Below, piece after piece: positions 6,007 to 12,979 of a stretch of DNA of 13,084 bases. Position 1 is the stretch's first letter. Every line of letters begins with the position of its first letter. The DNA is from Clostridiales bacterium UBA3758 (GTDB taxonomy: Bacteria > Bacillota > Clostridia > Oscillospirales > Oscillospiraceae). A program made the translations under genes and the position numbers. The stretch is from contig DFGE01000005.1 of the NCBI GenBank assembly GCA_002371675.1, positions 4,193 through 17,276 of the forward strand. Direction: 5' to 3'. The notes beneath the pieces were generated by a model, which worked only from the letters and a program-made list of their open reading frames with translations, was not told the origin of the DNA and searched no databases.

Positions 6007-6420
6007 TTATTGTACTTTCTCTTCTGCCAGATCCCGTATGGTATAGCCGCTGAGATATTCGCTGACAACTCTGTCCAGCCCTTTCCAGAGCGGGAGCGTC
6101 TTGCAGACCGCCGCACGGGAGCAGGGCGCGTTGCCCTCCTCGAGGCAGGCTACGGGAGCGATCGTACCATCTGCCGACTGCAGGACATCCAAAACGCTGA
6201 TCTCTTCAGCCGGCCTGGAGAGCCGATAGCCGCCGCCTTTCCCGCGCACACCCTCTATGAACTGCCCTTTCACCAGATCTTTTACGATGCTCTCCAGATA
6301 CTTTTCGGAGATCTCCTGCCGGTCGGCGGCTTCCTTGAGCGTAATGTATCCCTCGTTCTGGTTCTCGGCCAAATCCACAAGAATTCTCAGTGCATAGCGC
6401 CCGCGGGTAGAGATCATCAT
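6007..6420 (-). CDS. Rrf2-family regulator with three clustered cysteines (CymR/IscR-like)
   Basis: Rrf2 proteins are dimeric winged-helix DNA-binding regulators of cysteine supply (CymR), Fe-S biogenesis (IscR) or redox stress (NsrR). The 137 residues begin MISTRGRYALR, the usual N-terminal helix, followed by the winged helix (ISEKYLESIVKDL recognition region, then GVRGKGGGYRLSRP). Cysteines 92, 100 and 106 lie where IscR/NsrR hold a 2Fe-2S or 4Fe-4S cluster, although the first spacing is seven residues rather than the five of IscR; B. subtilis CymR lacks them. The ATG at 6420 is chosen because AGGAGG (6429-6434) is 8 nt upstream; an in-frame upstream ATG would fall on the predicted transcription start. 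The position opposite cysK suggests it controls cysteine metabolism. Which ligand or cluster it senses cannot be told from sequence. Confidence 0.92.
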   Translation of the reverse strand: MMISTRGRYALRILVDLAENQNEGYITLKEAADRQEISEKYLESIVKDLVKGQFIEGVRGKGGGYRLSRPAEEISVLDVLQSADGTIAPVACLEEGNAPCSRAAVCKTLPLWKGLDRVVSEYLSGYTIRDLAEEKVQ

Positions 6421-6450
6421 GTGGTTATCCTCCTGTATGGTTTTCAACCT

Positions 6451-6479
6451 ATTATATCGCGGGGTTTATTGGATTTCAA
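6451..6479 (-). promoter_or_regulatory. rrf2 promoter with possible autoregulatory site
   Basis: On the minus strand: -35 TTGAAA (6474-6479), 17-bp spacer, consensus -10 TATAAT (6451-6456). The plus-strand block 6451-6472 covers the -10 and spacer and resembles 4490-4509 at the cysK promoter. Confidence 0.85.
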
Positions 6480-6689
6480 GATTACGGATGACGAAAGATG
6501 GAAGTCCTTTCCTGAGTTCTTTCCTGTTGCTGTTATCCGTGCTGATAATCAATTTGATAACAATGTATTGTGCTGCGAAATGTGCGTAGGATCATGATAG
6601 ACGGCCGTTTTCATGTTTCTTTTATCCGCAAAGCGCAAAATTCTTACTGACGGTAGGGAAAATTAAATCCAATTGATATGACCGGTCTG
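6480..6689. other. Divergent intergenic region, no gene seen
   Basis: AT-richer sequence between the rrf2 promoter and the promoter of the XRE regulator. I see no convincing coding frame. The only structure noted is a short dyad, ATCAA-T-TTGAT at 6548-6558, of operator size. Confidence 0.5.
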
Positions 6690-6718
6690 TTCACTTTCCG
6701 GTTCTGATGCTGTATAAT
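6690..6718 (+). promoter_or_regulatory. Promoter of the regulator-exporter operon
   Basis: A perfect -10 TATAAT (6713-6718) is 17 bp from a weak -35 TTCACT (6690-6695), typical of a promoter that depends on an activator. The leader to the start codon is only about 25 nt. Confidence 0.7.
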
Positions 6719-6748
6719 CATTTGCAGAAACACAAAGGAGGCGGGCAG

Positions 6749-7831
6749 ATGAAGATGATGCTGGCGGAAAACATCCGCAGATTCCGCAAGGAGCGGTCCT
6801 TGACCCAGGAGCAGCTTTCCGAGGCGTTGGGGGTGACGGCAGGCGCGGTATATAAGTGGGAGGCGAAGCTGTCGATCCCGGAGCTGGAGCTGATCATCCA
6901 GATGGCAGACTTTTTTGATACCTCTGTGGACGTACTGCTCGGCTATGAAGTAAAGGATAACCGCCTGGAAGCGACGGTAAAGCGTTTACAGGAATACCGC
7001 CGAAGCAAGGATTGGGACGGCCTTGCGGAGGCGGAAAAGGCACTCAAGAAATATCCGCACTCCTTTCAGATCGTCACGGAGAGCGCCGCACTGTACCGCG
7101 CGTTTGGTTTTGACAGCGGGGACAAGGCCCTGTTTCACCGCGCGCTGGAGCTTCTGGAGCAATCCCGTCTGCTGCTGCCGCAAAACGAAGATCCGCAGAT
7201 CAGTGAGCAGACGATCTACGGGAGAATCGCGCAAACGTATCTGGGGCTGGATGAAACGGACAAGGCCATAGAGCTTTGGAAAGCCCATAACGCAGACGGG
7301 GTGTACAGCCCCCGGATCGGCCATATTCTGGCCCAAAGCGATGCCATTGAGGAGGCGGTGCCGTATCTGTCAGAGGCCCTGACGAAGATTCTCTCCGATC
7401 TGATCAGCACGATCATCGGTTATATGAACGTATACCTGAAACGCGGGGATCATGTTTCTGCCCAGGCGATTCTGAGCTGGGGAATCGGGCTCCTGCTTGG
7501 GCTGCGGAAAGCGGACAAGCCGAACTATTTCGACAAAGTCAGCGCTGTTTTGCTCGCCGCTCTTGCCGCTTCGCAGTTCCTTCAGGGACAGGATGACGAG
7601 GCCCGTGATACCCTGATAAAAGCCAAAGAGCTTGCCGCATTCTTTGACGCCTCTCCCAGCTATGACGAAAGCGACATCCGCTTTGTCAGCCGCATTGAAG
7701 GCGCCAGCGCCCACGATGATATGGGGGCGACGGCAATGGACGCTGTCCGTAACGCGGTAAGCCAATTTGAAAATGAGGAGCTTACCGCTCTTTGGAAATC
7801 CATCACCGAGCAGGAGGGTCTGCATGAGTAA
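6749..7831 (+). CDS. XRE-family regulator with TPR-like C-terminal region
   Basis: Residues 5-66 are a Cro/C1-type helix-turn-helix domain (ENIRRFRKERSLTQEQLSEAL, then TAGAVYKWEAKLSIPELELI and the tail FFDTSVDVLLGYE). The remaining ~290 residues are helical with repeated A/L-rich pairs (KALFHRALELLEQSRLLL, GRIAQTYLGLDETDKAIELW, a C-terminal DEARDTLIKAKELAAFF), consistent with tetratricopeptide-like repeats. This layout resembles peptide-sensing RRNPP regulators (PlcR/Rgg/ComR), but many Clostridia HTH-TPR proteins beside ABC transporters have unknown signals. The ATG at 6749 is chosen for its AGGAGG at 6736-6741 (7-nt gap); the ATG at 6707 lies inside the promoter. 360 aa. The stop overlaps the start of the exporter gene by 8 nt (ATGAGTAA), so the two are translationally coupled and probably functionally linked. 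Confidence 0.88.
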   Translation: MKMMLAENIRRFRKERSLTQEQLSEALGVTAGAVYKWEAKLSIPELELIIQMADFFDTSVDVLLGYEVKDNRLEATVKRLQEYRRSKDWDGLAEAEKALKKYPHSFQIVTESAALYRAFGFDSGDKALFHRALELLEQSRLLLPQNEDPQISEQTIYGRIAQTYLGLDETDKAIELWKAHNADGVYSPRIGHILAQSDAIEEAVPYLSEALTKILSDLISTIIGYMNVYLKRGDHVSAQAILSWGIGLLLGLRKADKPNYFDKVSAVLLAALAASQFLQGQDDEARDTLIKAKELAAFFDASPSYDESDIRFVSRIEGASAHDDMGATAMDAVRNAVSQFENEELTALWKSITEQEGLHE

Positions 7832-9548
7832 GAAAGAACGCAAGGCGCTGCGGCGCCCTTTTCTCAAAGAGCTGTTTCGGAATAACAAGTTCAATTTGGC
7901 GATGACCGTGCTCGCAGCCCTGTTCGGCGCTGCGGCTGAGCTGGTGATCTCCTGGCTCATCAAGGAGGTCGCCGACCTGATCTCCGGAGAATGCCCCTAC
8001 GGCTTCGGCACGCTCCTGATCATCACGGGAGGCGCGTTTGCGCTGTTCGGACTGGGATGGATTCTGGACAGGATATTCCTCTCTGCGTTCCGCGCAAAGG
8101 CCATGAAGCAGTATCGGGAATACGTTTTTGACCGGCTTTTGGAAAAAGGGATTCAGGCCTTTTCGGGCGAGAACAGCTCACTCTATATCTCCGCGCTGTC
8201 CAACGACGTGAACACGATCGAAACGGACTTCATCGGGCGGCTTCAGAGCACGATACAGGTCGGCATCGCGTTCGTCGGCGCGCTGGGTCTCATGCTCTGG
8301 TGCAGCCCGCTGCTGACGCTAATCGCCATCGGCTTCTCCCTGCTGCCGATCGTCGTCTCTGTTGTTTTGGGAAACAAGGCGGCAATCGCGGAAAAGAACG
8401 TTTCCGATCAAAAAGAACGCTATACCGGCATGCTGAAGGACGCACTCACGGGTTTTTCTGTGATCAAGAGCTTTAAGGCGGAGAAAAGCATTGCCAAATT
8501 GCACGATGCCAGCAACGCTGACGTAGCGGAGGCCTCGAAAAAACGCACGAAGGTGAACGTACTGGTAAGCTATTCCTCCGGCATTGCCGGCGCAATATTG
8601 CAGTTCGGCGTGTTCTTTGTGGCCGCCGCACTGGCGCTCTCCGGCAAGGGCATCACGGCGGGTACCGCCATTGTGTTTGTTCAGCTGTTGAACTATGTGC
8701 TGGGGCCCATCCAGGCGTTCCCGACGTTTTTTGCCGGCATGATGTCCGCCTGCGGCCTGATCGACAAGCTGGCGCAGGCGCTGAACAAAAATGTTTCCGA
8801 CGAGGGCGAGCAGATCCCGCCGCAGCTCACCGAGGGGATCTCGGTCAAGGATCTTGCATTTGCCTATGAAGAAGGAAAGCCCGTGCTGTGTGATGTGGAC
8901 ATGGAACTGCGCGCCGGCGGCTGCTACGCGCTGGTGGGCGGCTCCGGCAGCGGCAAATCGACGATCCTGAATCTGCTGATGGCGTCCTCGAAAAACTATC
9001 AGGGCGAGATCCTCTATGACGGAAAAGAACTCAAAACCGTTTCCGCCGGCTCGCTCTATGACCTTGTGTCTATTATTCAGCAGAACGTGTTTGTGTTCAA
9101 CAGCACCATTCGTGACAACATCACCATGTTCTCCGAATTCCCGGAGGAGGAGATCGACCGTGCCGTGCGGCTGTCAGGGCTGAAAAAGCTCATCGACGAA
9201 AAGGGCGCGGACTATCTCTGCGGCGAAAACGGCTCCGGCCTCTCCGGCGGCGAGCGGCAGCGCATCTCTATCGCGCGGGCGCTGCTGCGCAAGACGCCTG
9301 TACTCTTTGTGGACGAGGCCACGGCCTCCCTGGATGCCGAAACCTCCTTTGAGGTGCTGGACGCGATCCTGAAGCTGGACGGCTACACCCGCGTCATCGT
9401 TACCCACGACCTGGACGAGAAGTTCCTGCGCCGCTGTACAGAGCTGTTCGCACTGAAAAACGGCATGGTCTCAGAGCGGGGAACCTTCGATGAACTGATG
9501 GAGGAAAAGGGATACTTCTACTCGTTGTTTACGGTGTCCCAGCGGTAA
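7824..9548 (+). CDS. ABC-type half-exporter (TMD-NBD fusion)
   Basis: This 574-residue protein is a complete half-transporter that would work as a dimer in the cytoplasmic membrane. Residues ~20-310 hold the transmembrane part, with hydrophobic spans near 24-48, 62-86, 143-160, 163-183, 253-272 and 280-305. Residues ~338-574 are the ATPase: Walker A GGSGSGKST (372-380), Q-loop at 419-420, signature LSGGERQR (473-480), Walker B VLFVDEA (493-499) with catalytic Glu498, D-loop SLD, and H-loop His528. No peptidase C39 domain is present, so it is not a processing bacteriocin exporter. The substrate is unknown; lipid, drug or peptide are all possible. ATG 7824 overlaps the regulator stop and has GAGGG just upstream; an in-frame start at 7767 would lie inside the regulator gene. 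Expected to be controlled by that regulator. Confidence 0.95.
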   Translation: MSKKERKALRRPFLKELFRNNKFNLAMTVLAALFGAAAELVISWLIKEVADLISGECPYGFGTLLIITGGAFALFGLGWILDRIFLSAFRAKAMKQYREYVFDRLLEKGIQAFSGENSSLYISALSNDVNTIETDFIGRLQSTIQVGIAFVGALGLMLWCSPLLTLIAIGFSLLPIVVSVVLGNKAAIAEKNVSDQKERYTGMLKDALTGFSVIKSFKAEKSIAKLHDASNADVAEASKKRTKVNVLVSYSSGIAGAILQFGVFFVAAALALSGKGITAGTAIVFVQLLNYVLGPIQAFPTFFAGMMSACGLIDKLAQALNKNVSDEGEQIPPQLTEGISVKDLAFAYEEGKPVLCDVDMELRAGGCYALVGGSGSGKSTILNLLMASSKNYQGEILYDGKELKTVSAGSLYDLVSIIQQNVFVFNSTIRDNITMFSEFPEEEIDRAVRLSGLKKLIDEKGADYLCGENGSGLSGGERQRISIARALLRKTPVLFVDEATASLDAETSFEVLDAILKLDGYTRVIVTHDLDEKFLRRCTELFALKNGMVSERGTFDELMEEKGYFYSLFTVSQR

Positions 9549-9605
9549 CATACAGTGCGCGTGATAAACAGACAAGGGGGCAAGGCCCGCTTTGAATACA
9601 GGAAA

Positions 9606-9649
9606 CCGCCGCCGGAAAAGCCCGATATTTCGGGCTTTTCCGGCGGCGG
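9606..9649. terminator. 20-bp perfect hairpin between convergent genes
   Basis: Positions 9606-9625 pair perfectly with 9630-9649 around a 4-nt loop (TATT). It lies 57 bp after the exporter stop and 21 bp after the PrsW-family stop, so it probably ends both transcripts, although neither side has a real T run (the minus side has TTT). Confidence 0.75.
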
Positions 9650-9670
9650 CCTGTCTGTGCAGAATGCAGC

Positions 9671-10324
9671 TTACGCGCCGGGCTTGCCGGCTTCGGCGGC
9701 GCGGCGGCGCCTGCGCAGCGTGACGATCAGGAGCGGGAGATAGGTGAACATGGGCAGCAGAAAGCCCGTATACTTGTAGGGAGACTGCACCAGCATGTTG
9801 AAAATAGCGTGATAGATGATCGCCGTACTGAGCAGGGCGAAGGTGCCGGGCAGGAAGAGCTTCCGGCGCTTGCGCACCATGGACATCCCCATGCCCACCA
9901 GCGCCGTGCACACGCCGTGCATGAGGCCGGAGCTCAGGCCGCGGACGAAGGCCCAGCTCAGCGTGACGTTTTCGACGTTGCCGACGAGGATGATAAGGTT
10001 CTCCAGCACGGCGAAGCCGATGCCCACCGCCATCGAAACGGTGACGAGGGTCCTGCTGTCGTCGGAGATCAGCAGCGCGAAGAACAGCACCGGCAGCGCC
10101 TTGACGAGCTCCTCCGTCATCGGGGTCACGGTGGTGGTGACATAGAGCAGATCCCCGCCAAACAGACGCAGAAAGAAGCCGTTGAGCTCGGAGACGATCA
10201 GACAGAGGACGATGCCGATGACCATGAAGGTCAGGCCGGTGCGGTGGTCCCTGTCCGTCAGGAAGAGCATGAGCAGCAGCGGGATCGTCACGCAGAGGAA
10301 GAGGATGTAGTTCACGTTGTCCAC
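9671..10324 (-). CDS. PrsW-family intramembrane protease
   Basis: PrsW-type proteins are multi-pass membrane metalloproteases related to the CPBP (CAAX protease/bacteriocin-immunity) group; B. subtilis PrsW cuts the anti-sigma factor RsiW. The 217-residue protein shows the family's residues in membrane segments: EE at 71-72 in TPMTEELVKA, EN at 108-109 in GFAVLENLI, His136 in GLMHGV, and His172 with Asn176 in YHAIFN. It ends in a Arg-rich cytoplasmic tail. The start is a GTG at 10324, preceded by a purine-rich GGAGAGGGGGG; it overlaps the upstream 7-TM gene by 13 nt, so the two are translationally coupled. No sigma/anti-sigma pair is in the window, so the substrate is unknown. Confidence 0.9.
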   Translation of the reverse strand: MDNVNYILFLCVTIPLLLMLFLTDRDHRTGLTFMVIGIVLCLIVSELNGFFLRLFGGDLLYVTTTVTPMTEELVKALPVLFFALLISDDSRTLVTVSMAVGIGFAVLENLIILVGNVENVTLSWAFVRGLSSGLMHGVCTALVGMGMSMVRKRRKLFLPGTFALLSTAIIYHAIFNMLVQSPYKYTGFLLPMFTYLPLLIVTLRRRRRAAEAGKPGA

Positions 10325-10971
10325 TGCTTGACCCCCCTCTCCAGGATCGGCAGCAGGAGCAGATAGTCCACACCGAGCGCCGCGCCCAGGGGGATCAGCG
10401 CGCCGCGCATATCCAGCGCGAGCGTCGCCAGCTCCGTCATCGAGAGCAGGCCGATCAGCAGGGCGAAGCGGTTATAGCCGCGGATGCTGCGGATGATGCC
10501 GTAGTCCACATCCGGAATGATCAGGTGCTTCATGTGGAAGTAGGCCGCCGCGGCGGCCAGGGCCGCGATCAGCCCGCAGGAGATCTTCATGCTCAGCGAG
10601 GCGCCGCTCAGGGCGATGGGCAGATAGATCAGCAGCACGGCCGCCGGCGCGTACAGCGCCTTCCGCCGGTAGGGCCGAAGCGCCGCGCTCCCGTCGTCTA
10701 CCAGGGAATCCATCTGGCCGTAGTTGGCGCTGAAAAAGAACAGGAACATCCCCGAGTAGCCCAGGTATCCCACGTGGAAGCCCTGGCGCAGCGCGCCGAG
10801 ATTCAGGATCATTACGACCTGAAAGAGCCGGCTGAGCATCATGCAGCCGAGGCCGCAGACGATCATCTGCAGATAGAGCGCCTTTTTCCCCCGGAAGAAG
10901 CGGACGGCGCCGTAGAGAAAGCCGGCCAGAGCCGCCAGAAACAGAGCCAGATTGTACCAGAGCATGCTCAC
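10312..10971 (-). CDS. Seven-helix membrane protein of unknown function
   Basis: I do not recognise this 219-residue protein. It has about seven hydrophobic segments (near residues 3-25, 33-56, 68-84, 107-124, 129-148, 170-188, 192-210) with short basic loops such as RPYRRKAL and RSIRGYNR, and no catalytic motif I can name. The start is GTG at 10971 with CTCCTT (minus-strand AAGGAG, 10977-10982) close upstream; ATG at 10965 is an alternative with a longer gap. Its 3' end overlaps the PrsW-family gene by 13 nt, so it may be a partner, adaptor or substrate of that protease. It is transcribed in the same direction as the lipoprotein gene, but a hairpin and a long palindrome lie between, making read-through uncertain. 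No clear promoter of its own was found. Confidence 0.8.
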   Translation of the reverse strand: MSMLWYNLALFLAALAGFLYGAVRFFRGKKALYLQMIVCGLGCMMLSRLFQVVMILNLGALRQGFHVGYLGYSGMFLFFFSANYGQMDSLVDDGSAALRPYRRKALYAPAAVLLIYLPIALSGASLSMKISCGLIAALAAAAAYFHMKHLIIPDVDYGIIRSIRGYNRFALLIGLLSMTELATLALDMRGALIPLGAALGVDYLLLLPILERGVKQWTT

Positions 10972-11031
10972 AGACGCTCCTTTCCTGAAAATGAGAACGC
11001 GGCGCGGCGTTCCGGACGGATCTCGGAAAGC

Positions 11032-11070
11032 TCTCTGCCGGAGCCGGCGGAAAGCCGGCCCCGGCAGAGA
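11032..11070. terminator. GC-rich hairpin between the palindrome and the 7-TM gene
   Basis: Positions 11032-11048 pair with 11054-11070 around a GGAAA loop, with one mismatch (11042/11060). On the minus strand it comes after the lipoprotein gene and the palindrome and before the 7-TM gene. No T run follows on either strand, so it may be a weak terminator or a processing site. Confidence 0.55.
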
Positions 11071-11071
11071 A

Positions 11072-11245
11072 GTATGATACTAACACCTAATAAAAACCTT
11101 TGATTCTTTCCGGGCAGAATTGTGCCATACTTCGTTGGCGGCCTTGCAAATATATCTCCATTATTCGCTGCGGCCGCCGCCTCGTCTGGCGCAATTCTGT
11201 CTCGGAAATCTTTCTAAAGCTTTTTATCAGGTATTAGTATTATGC
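11072..11245. repeat. 174-bp imperfect palindrome, MITE-like
   Basis: The two halves are inverted copies of each other. Outer part: ATACTAACACCTAATAAAAA (11077-11096) against the reverse of TTTTTATCAGGTATTAGTAT (11221-11240). Next: TTTCCGGGCAGAATTGTGCC against the reverse of GGCGCAATTCTGTCTCGGAAA. Inner: GGCGGCC near 11138 against GGCCGCC near 11171. By eye about three quarters of positions match, with a few short gaps and an unpaired centre of ~15 nt. No reading frame of its own. The right end overlaps the lipoprotein stop codon. As RNA it would form a very long hairpin after the lipoprotein coding sequence. A non-autonomous inverted-repeat element is the best guess; no target-site duplication is obvious. 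Confidence 0.75.
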
Positions 11246-12979
11246 GCCTTTCTTCTTCTTCTTGTTGTTGTGGATCACGACGCCGGCGGCGACGGCAGCG
11301 GCCGCGGCGCCGAGGATGATGGCCAGGCTGCCGCCGGAGAAGACGCTGGCGGTCTCCGCTGCGCCCTCGGGCTTGAAGTCGAGCTTCGTGCCCTCGGACA
11401 GCCCGCTCCAGGAGGAACGGGTGACGACGAGGCGGAGGGCGTTATCCCTGTTCCCAAATTCAAAGGAGAGCGGTTCGCCGTTCGGGTCCTTGCCGTCCAG
11501 CACGATGAAGCCGGCCTTGACAGCTGCGACCTTGCCCTCGATCTTGTCCGTGTCGTTCAGCTTGAGCGTGAAGCTGCCGTCCTTCTTGACACTGAGCTTC
11601 CCGGAGGGCTCGCATACGAAGTTGCCGGCCAGGTTGTCGGGCACGCTCGGCACCTCGGGAACAGGCTCGGGAGTGGGCTCGGCAGTCGGTTCGGGAGTGG
11701 GCTCGGGCGTGGGCTCGGCGGTCGGTTCGGGAGTGGGCTCGGGAGTCGGCTCGGCAGTCGGTTCGGGCGTGGGCTCGGCAGTCGGCGCGGGAGCGGGCTC
11801 CTCTGCCGGCACGATCGAGAACCACAGGTAGAGCGACGCAGTGCTCTGGTAATTGCCGATGCCCTGCAGAACGAAGATGGCGGTCGGCCAGCCCGCGTCA
11901 TCAGCGCCGTCGAGCTGGTTCACTTCCACGTTGTTGATCCAGTGCTTCTCGGTGATCACGAAGTCTTTTCCTTCGACCATGGGGGTCATGGTGGTGTCTC
12001 TCGTCCGCTCGTCGATCACGATGGCGAGCTCGGGGCACAGCTCCTCGCCGGTGTACACGAGGACGTCGTTATCCAGCTTGCCGGTGGCCTCGTACACGTA
12101 CGCGGGCGTGACGGTGAAGTTCCAGTCGGCCGCGGTCAGATCGGAGACGGCGCGGTAGGACTCGCCCTCGGCGACGTCGATCCGGAAGCTGTAGCTGCCC
12201 GCATCCACGGGCGCGCCGCTCAGGAGCTCCCCTTCGCGGTAGTATTTGACGGTGATCTCGCCCATGCCGGCCGCGGCGGCGACGGGGCTGACGGCGACTG
12301 CTTTGGGCAGCGTGTCGAACATCAGGTCGTCCGGCAGCATGATGACGAAGTCAGAGGCGGCAGGCGCGGGCTTGAGCTGGCCCTCGGGCACGAAGCGGAA
12401 GCTGGTTCCGTTGGGCAGGAGATCCCAGCTGGAGGACACGACGACGAGCTGATAGGCGCCGTCCAGGGTGCCGAATTCAAAGCCGATCGGCGCGCCGCTG
12501 GCGTCCGTGCCGTCGAGCACAACGTAGCCGGCCTTGGCGGCGGAGGCGCTGCCGCTGATCTGCGTGAGGCGCTCGATGGAGAGCTCAAAGTCGCCGTTCT
12601 TGGCGATGGTGATGGTCGCCGGGGTGTCGCTGACGAAGGTGCCGACCAGGTCGTCGGGCACGGAGATCGGCTCCCGCGTGGGAGTCGGCGTGGCGGTCGG
12701 CTTCGGGGTGGGCGTCGGCGTCGGCGAGGGCTTCGGCGTAGCCGTCGGTTTCGGGGTGGCCGTCGGCTTCGGGGTGGCCGTCGGCTTGGGCGTGGGCGAC
12801 GGCGTGGGCGTAGGGGTGGGCGTGGGCGTCGGCGTGGCGGTCGGCGCAGGGCTTTCGCTGGCCGCAGGCTCGGCGGTCGGCGTATCGCTGGGGGCGGGAG
12901 CGGGCTGGTTCTTTGCGCCGCAGGCCGTCAGCGAGAGAAGGCAGAGCAGTGCCAGGATTAGGGCAAGGGCTTTTTTCAT
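11240..12979 (-). CDS. Lipoprotein with duplicated domain, Thr/Glu-Pro linkers and C-terminal membrane anchor
   Basis: The product is not a recognised enzyme. The 579 residues begin with a lipoprotein signal peptide (MKKALALILALLCLLSLTAC) with the lipobox LTAC and lipidation site Cys20. Then: a Thr-Pro/Lys-Pro linker (46-104), domain 1 (107-200), a middle region (205-392) with a beta-rich, Ig-like part around DAGSYSFRIDVAEG and VYTGEEL resembling MBG-type surface modules, a Glu-Pro-Thr linker (393-442), domain 2 (446-539), a hydrophobic helix (549-570) and a Lys-rich end. Domains 1 and 2 are clear duplicates (VPDDLVGTF/VPDNLAGNF, KAGYVVLDG/KAGFIVLDG, SSSWDLL/RSSWSGL, FVPEG/FKPEG). The start at 12979 is chosen for the signal peptide and an AAAGGA upstream. 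It would sit outside the membrane, held at both ends. The stop overlaps the palindrome at 11072-11245. Confidence 0.88.
   Translation of the reverse strand: MKKALALILALLCLLSLTACGAKNQPAPAPSDTPTAEPAASESPAPTATPTPTPTPTPTPSPTPKPTATPKPTATPKPTATPKPSPTPTPTPKPTATPTPTREPISVPDDLVGTFVSDTPATITIAKNGDFELSIERLTQISGSASAAKAGYVVLDGTDASGAPIGFEFGTLDGAYQLVVVSSSWDLLPNGTSFRFVPEGQLKPAPAASDFVIMLPDDLMFDTLPKAVAVSPVAAAAGMGEITVKYYREGELLSGAPVDAGSYSFRIDVAEGESYRAVSDLTAADWNFTVTPAYVYEATGKLDNDVLVYTGEELCPELAIVIDERTRDTTMTPMVEGKDFVITEKHWINNVEVNQLDGADDAGWPTAIFVLQGIGNYQSTASLYLWFSIVPAEEPAPAPTAEPTPEPTAEPTPEPTPEPTAEPTPEPTPEPTAEPTPEPVPEVPSVPDNLAGNFVCEPSGKLSVKKDGSFTLKLNDTDKIEGKVAAVKAGFIVLDGKDPNGEPLSFEFGNRDNALRLVVTRSSWSGLSEGTKLDFKPEGAAETASVFSGGSLAIILGAAAAAVAAGVVIHNNKKKKKGA
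11654..11803 (-). repeat. Glu-Pro-Thr linker repeat in the lipoprotein gene
   Basis: In-frame, imperfect 6- and 12-bp repeats encode PTPEP and PTAEP units (residues 393-442). Unit length is a multiple of three, so copy-number change would alter linker length without a frameshift. Confidence 0.85.
12668..12844 (-). repeat. Thr-Pro/Lys-Pro linker repeat with G-quadruplex motif
   Basis: Hexamer-based repeats encode TPTP and KPTATP units (residues 46-104). On the plus (template) strand at 12806-12826 there are four G tracts with loops of 4, 1 and 3 nt, a canonical intramolecular G-quadruplex pattern. Confidence 0.85.

Noticed and set aside
5814..6116. Minus-strand frame of 100 codons through the hairpin chain
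   Set aside because: It consists of translated inverted repeats and runs into the end of the Rrf2 gene in another frame; no binding site.
6594..6650. 18-residue peptide frame (MIDGRFHV... ending in KAQNSY) upstream of the XRE regulator, considered as a signal peptide gene
   Set aside because: No good ribosome binding site, no promoter placed for it, no secretion signal; such frames occur by chance.
11120..12961. Long plus-strand open frame (613 codons) opposite the lipoprotein
   Set aside because: It is made of GRGLGSR and VGVGV-type repeats produced by the antisense of the Pro-rich linkers; the minus strand has a signal peptide, lipobox, duplicated domain and binding site.
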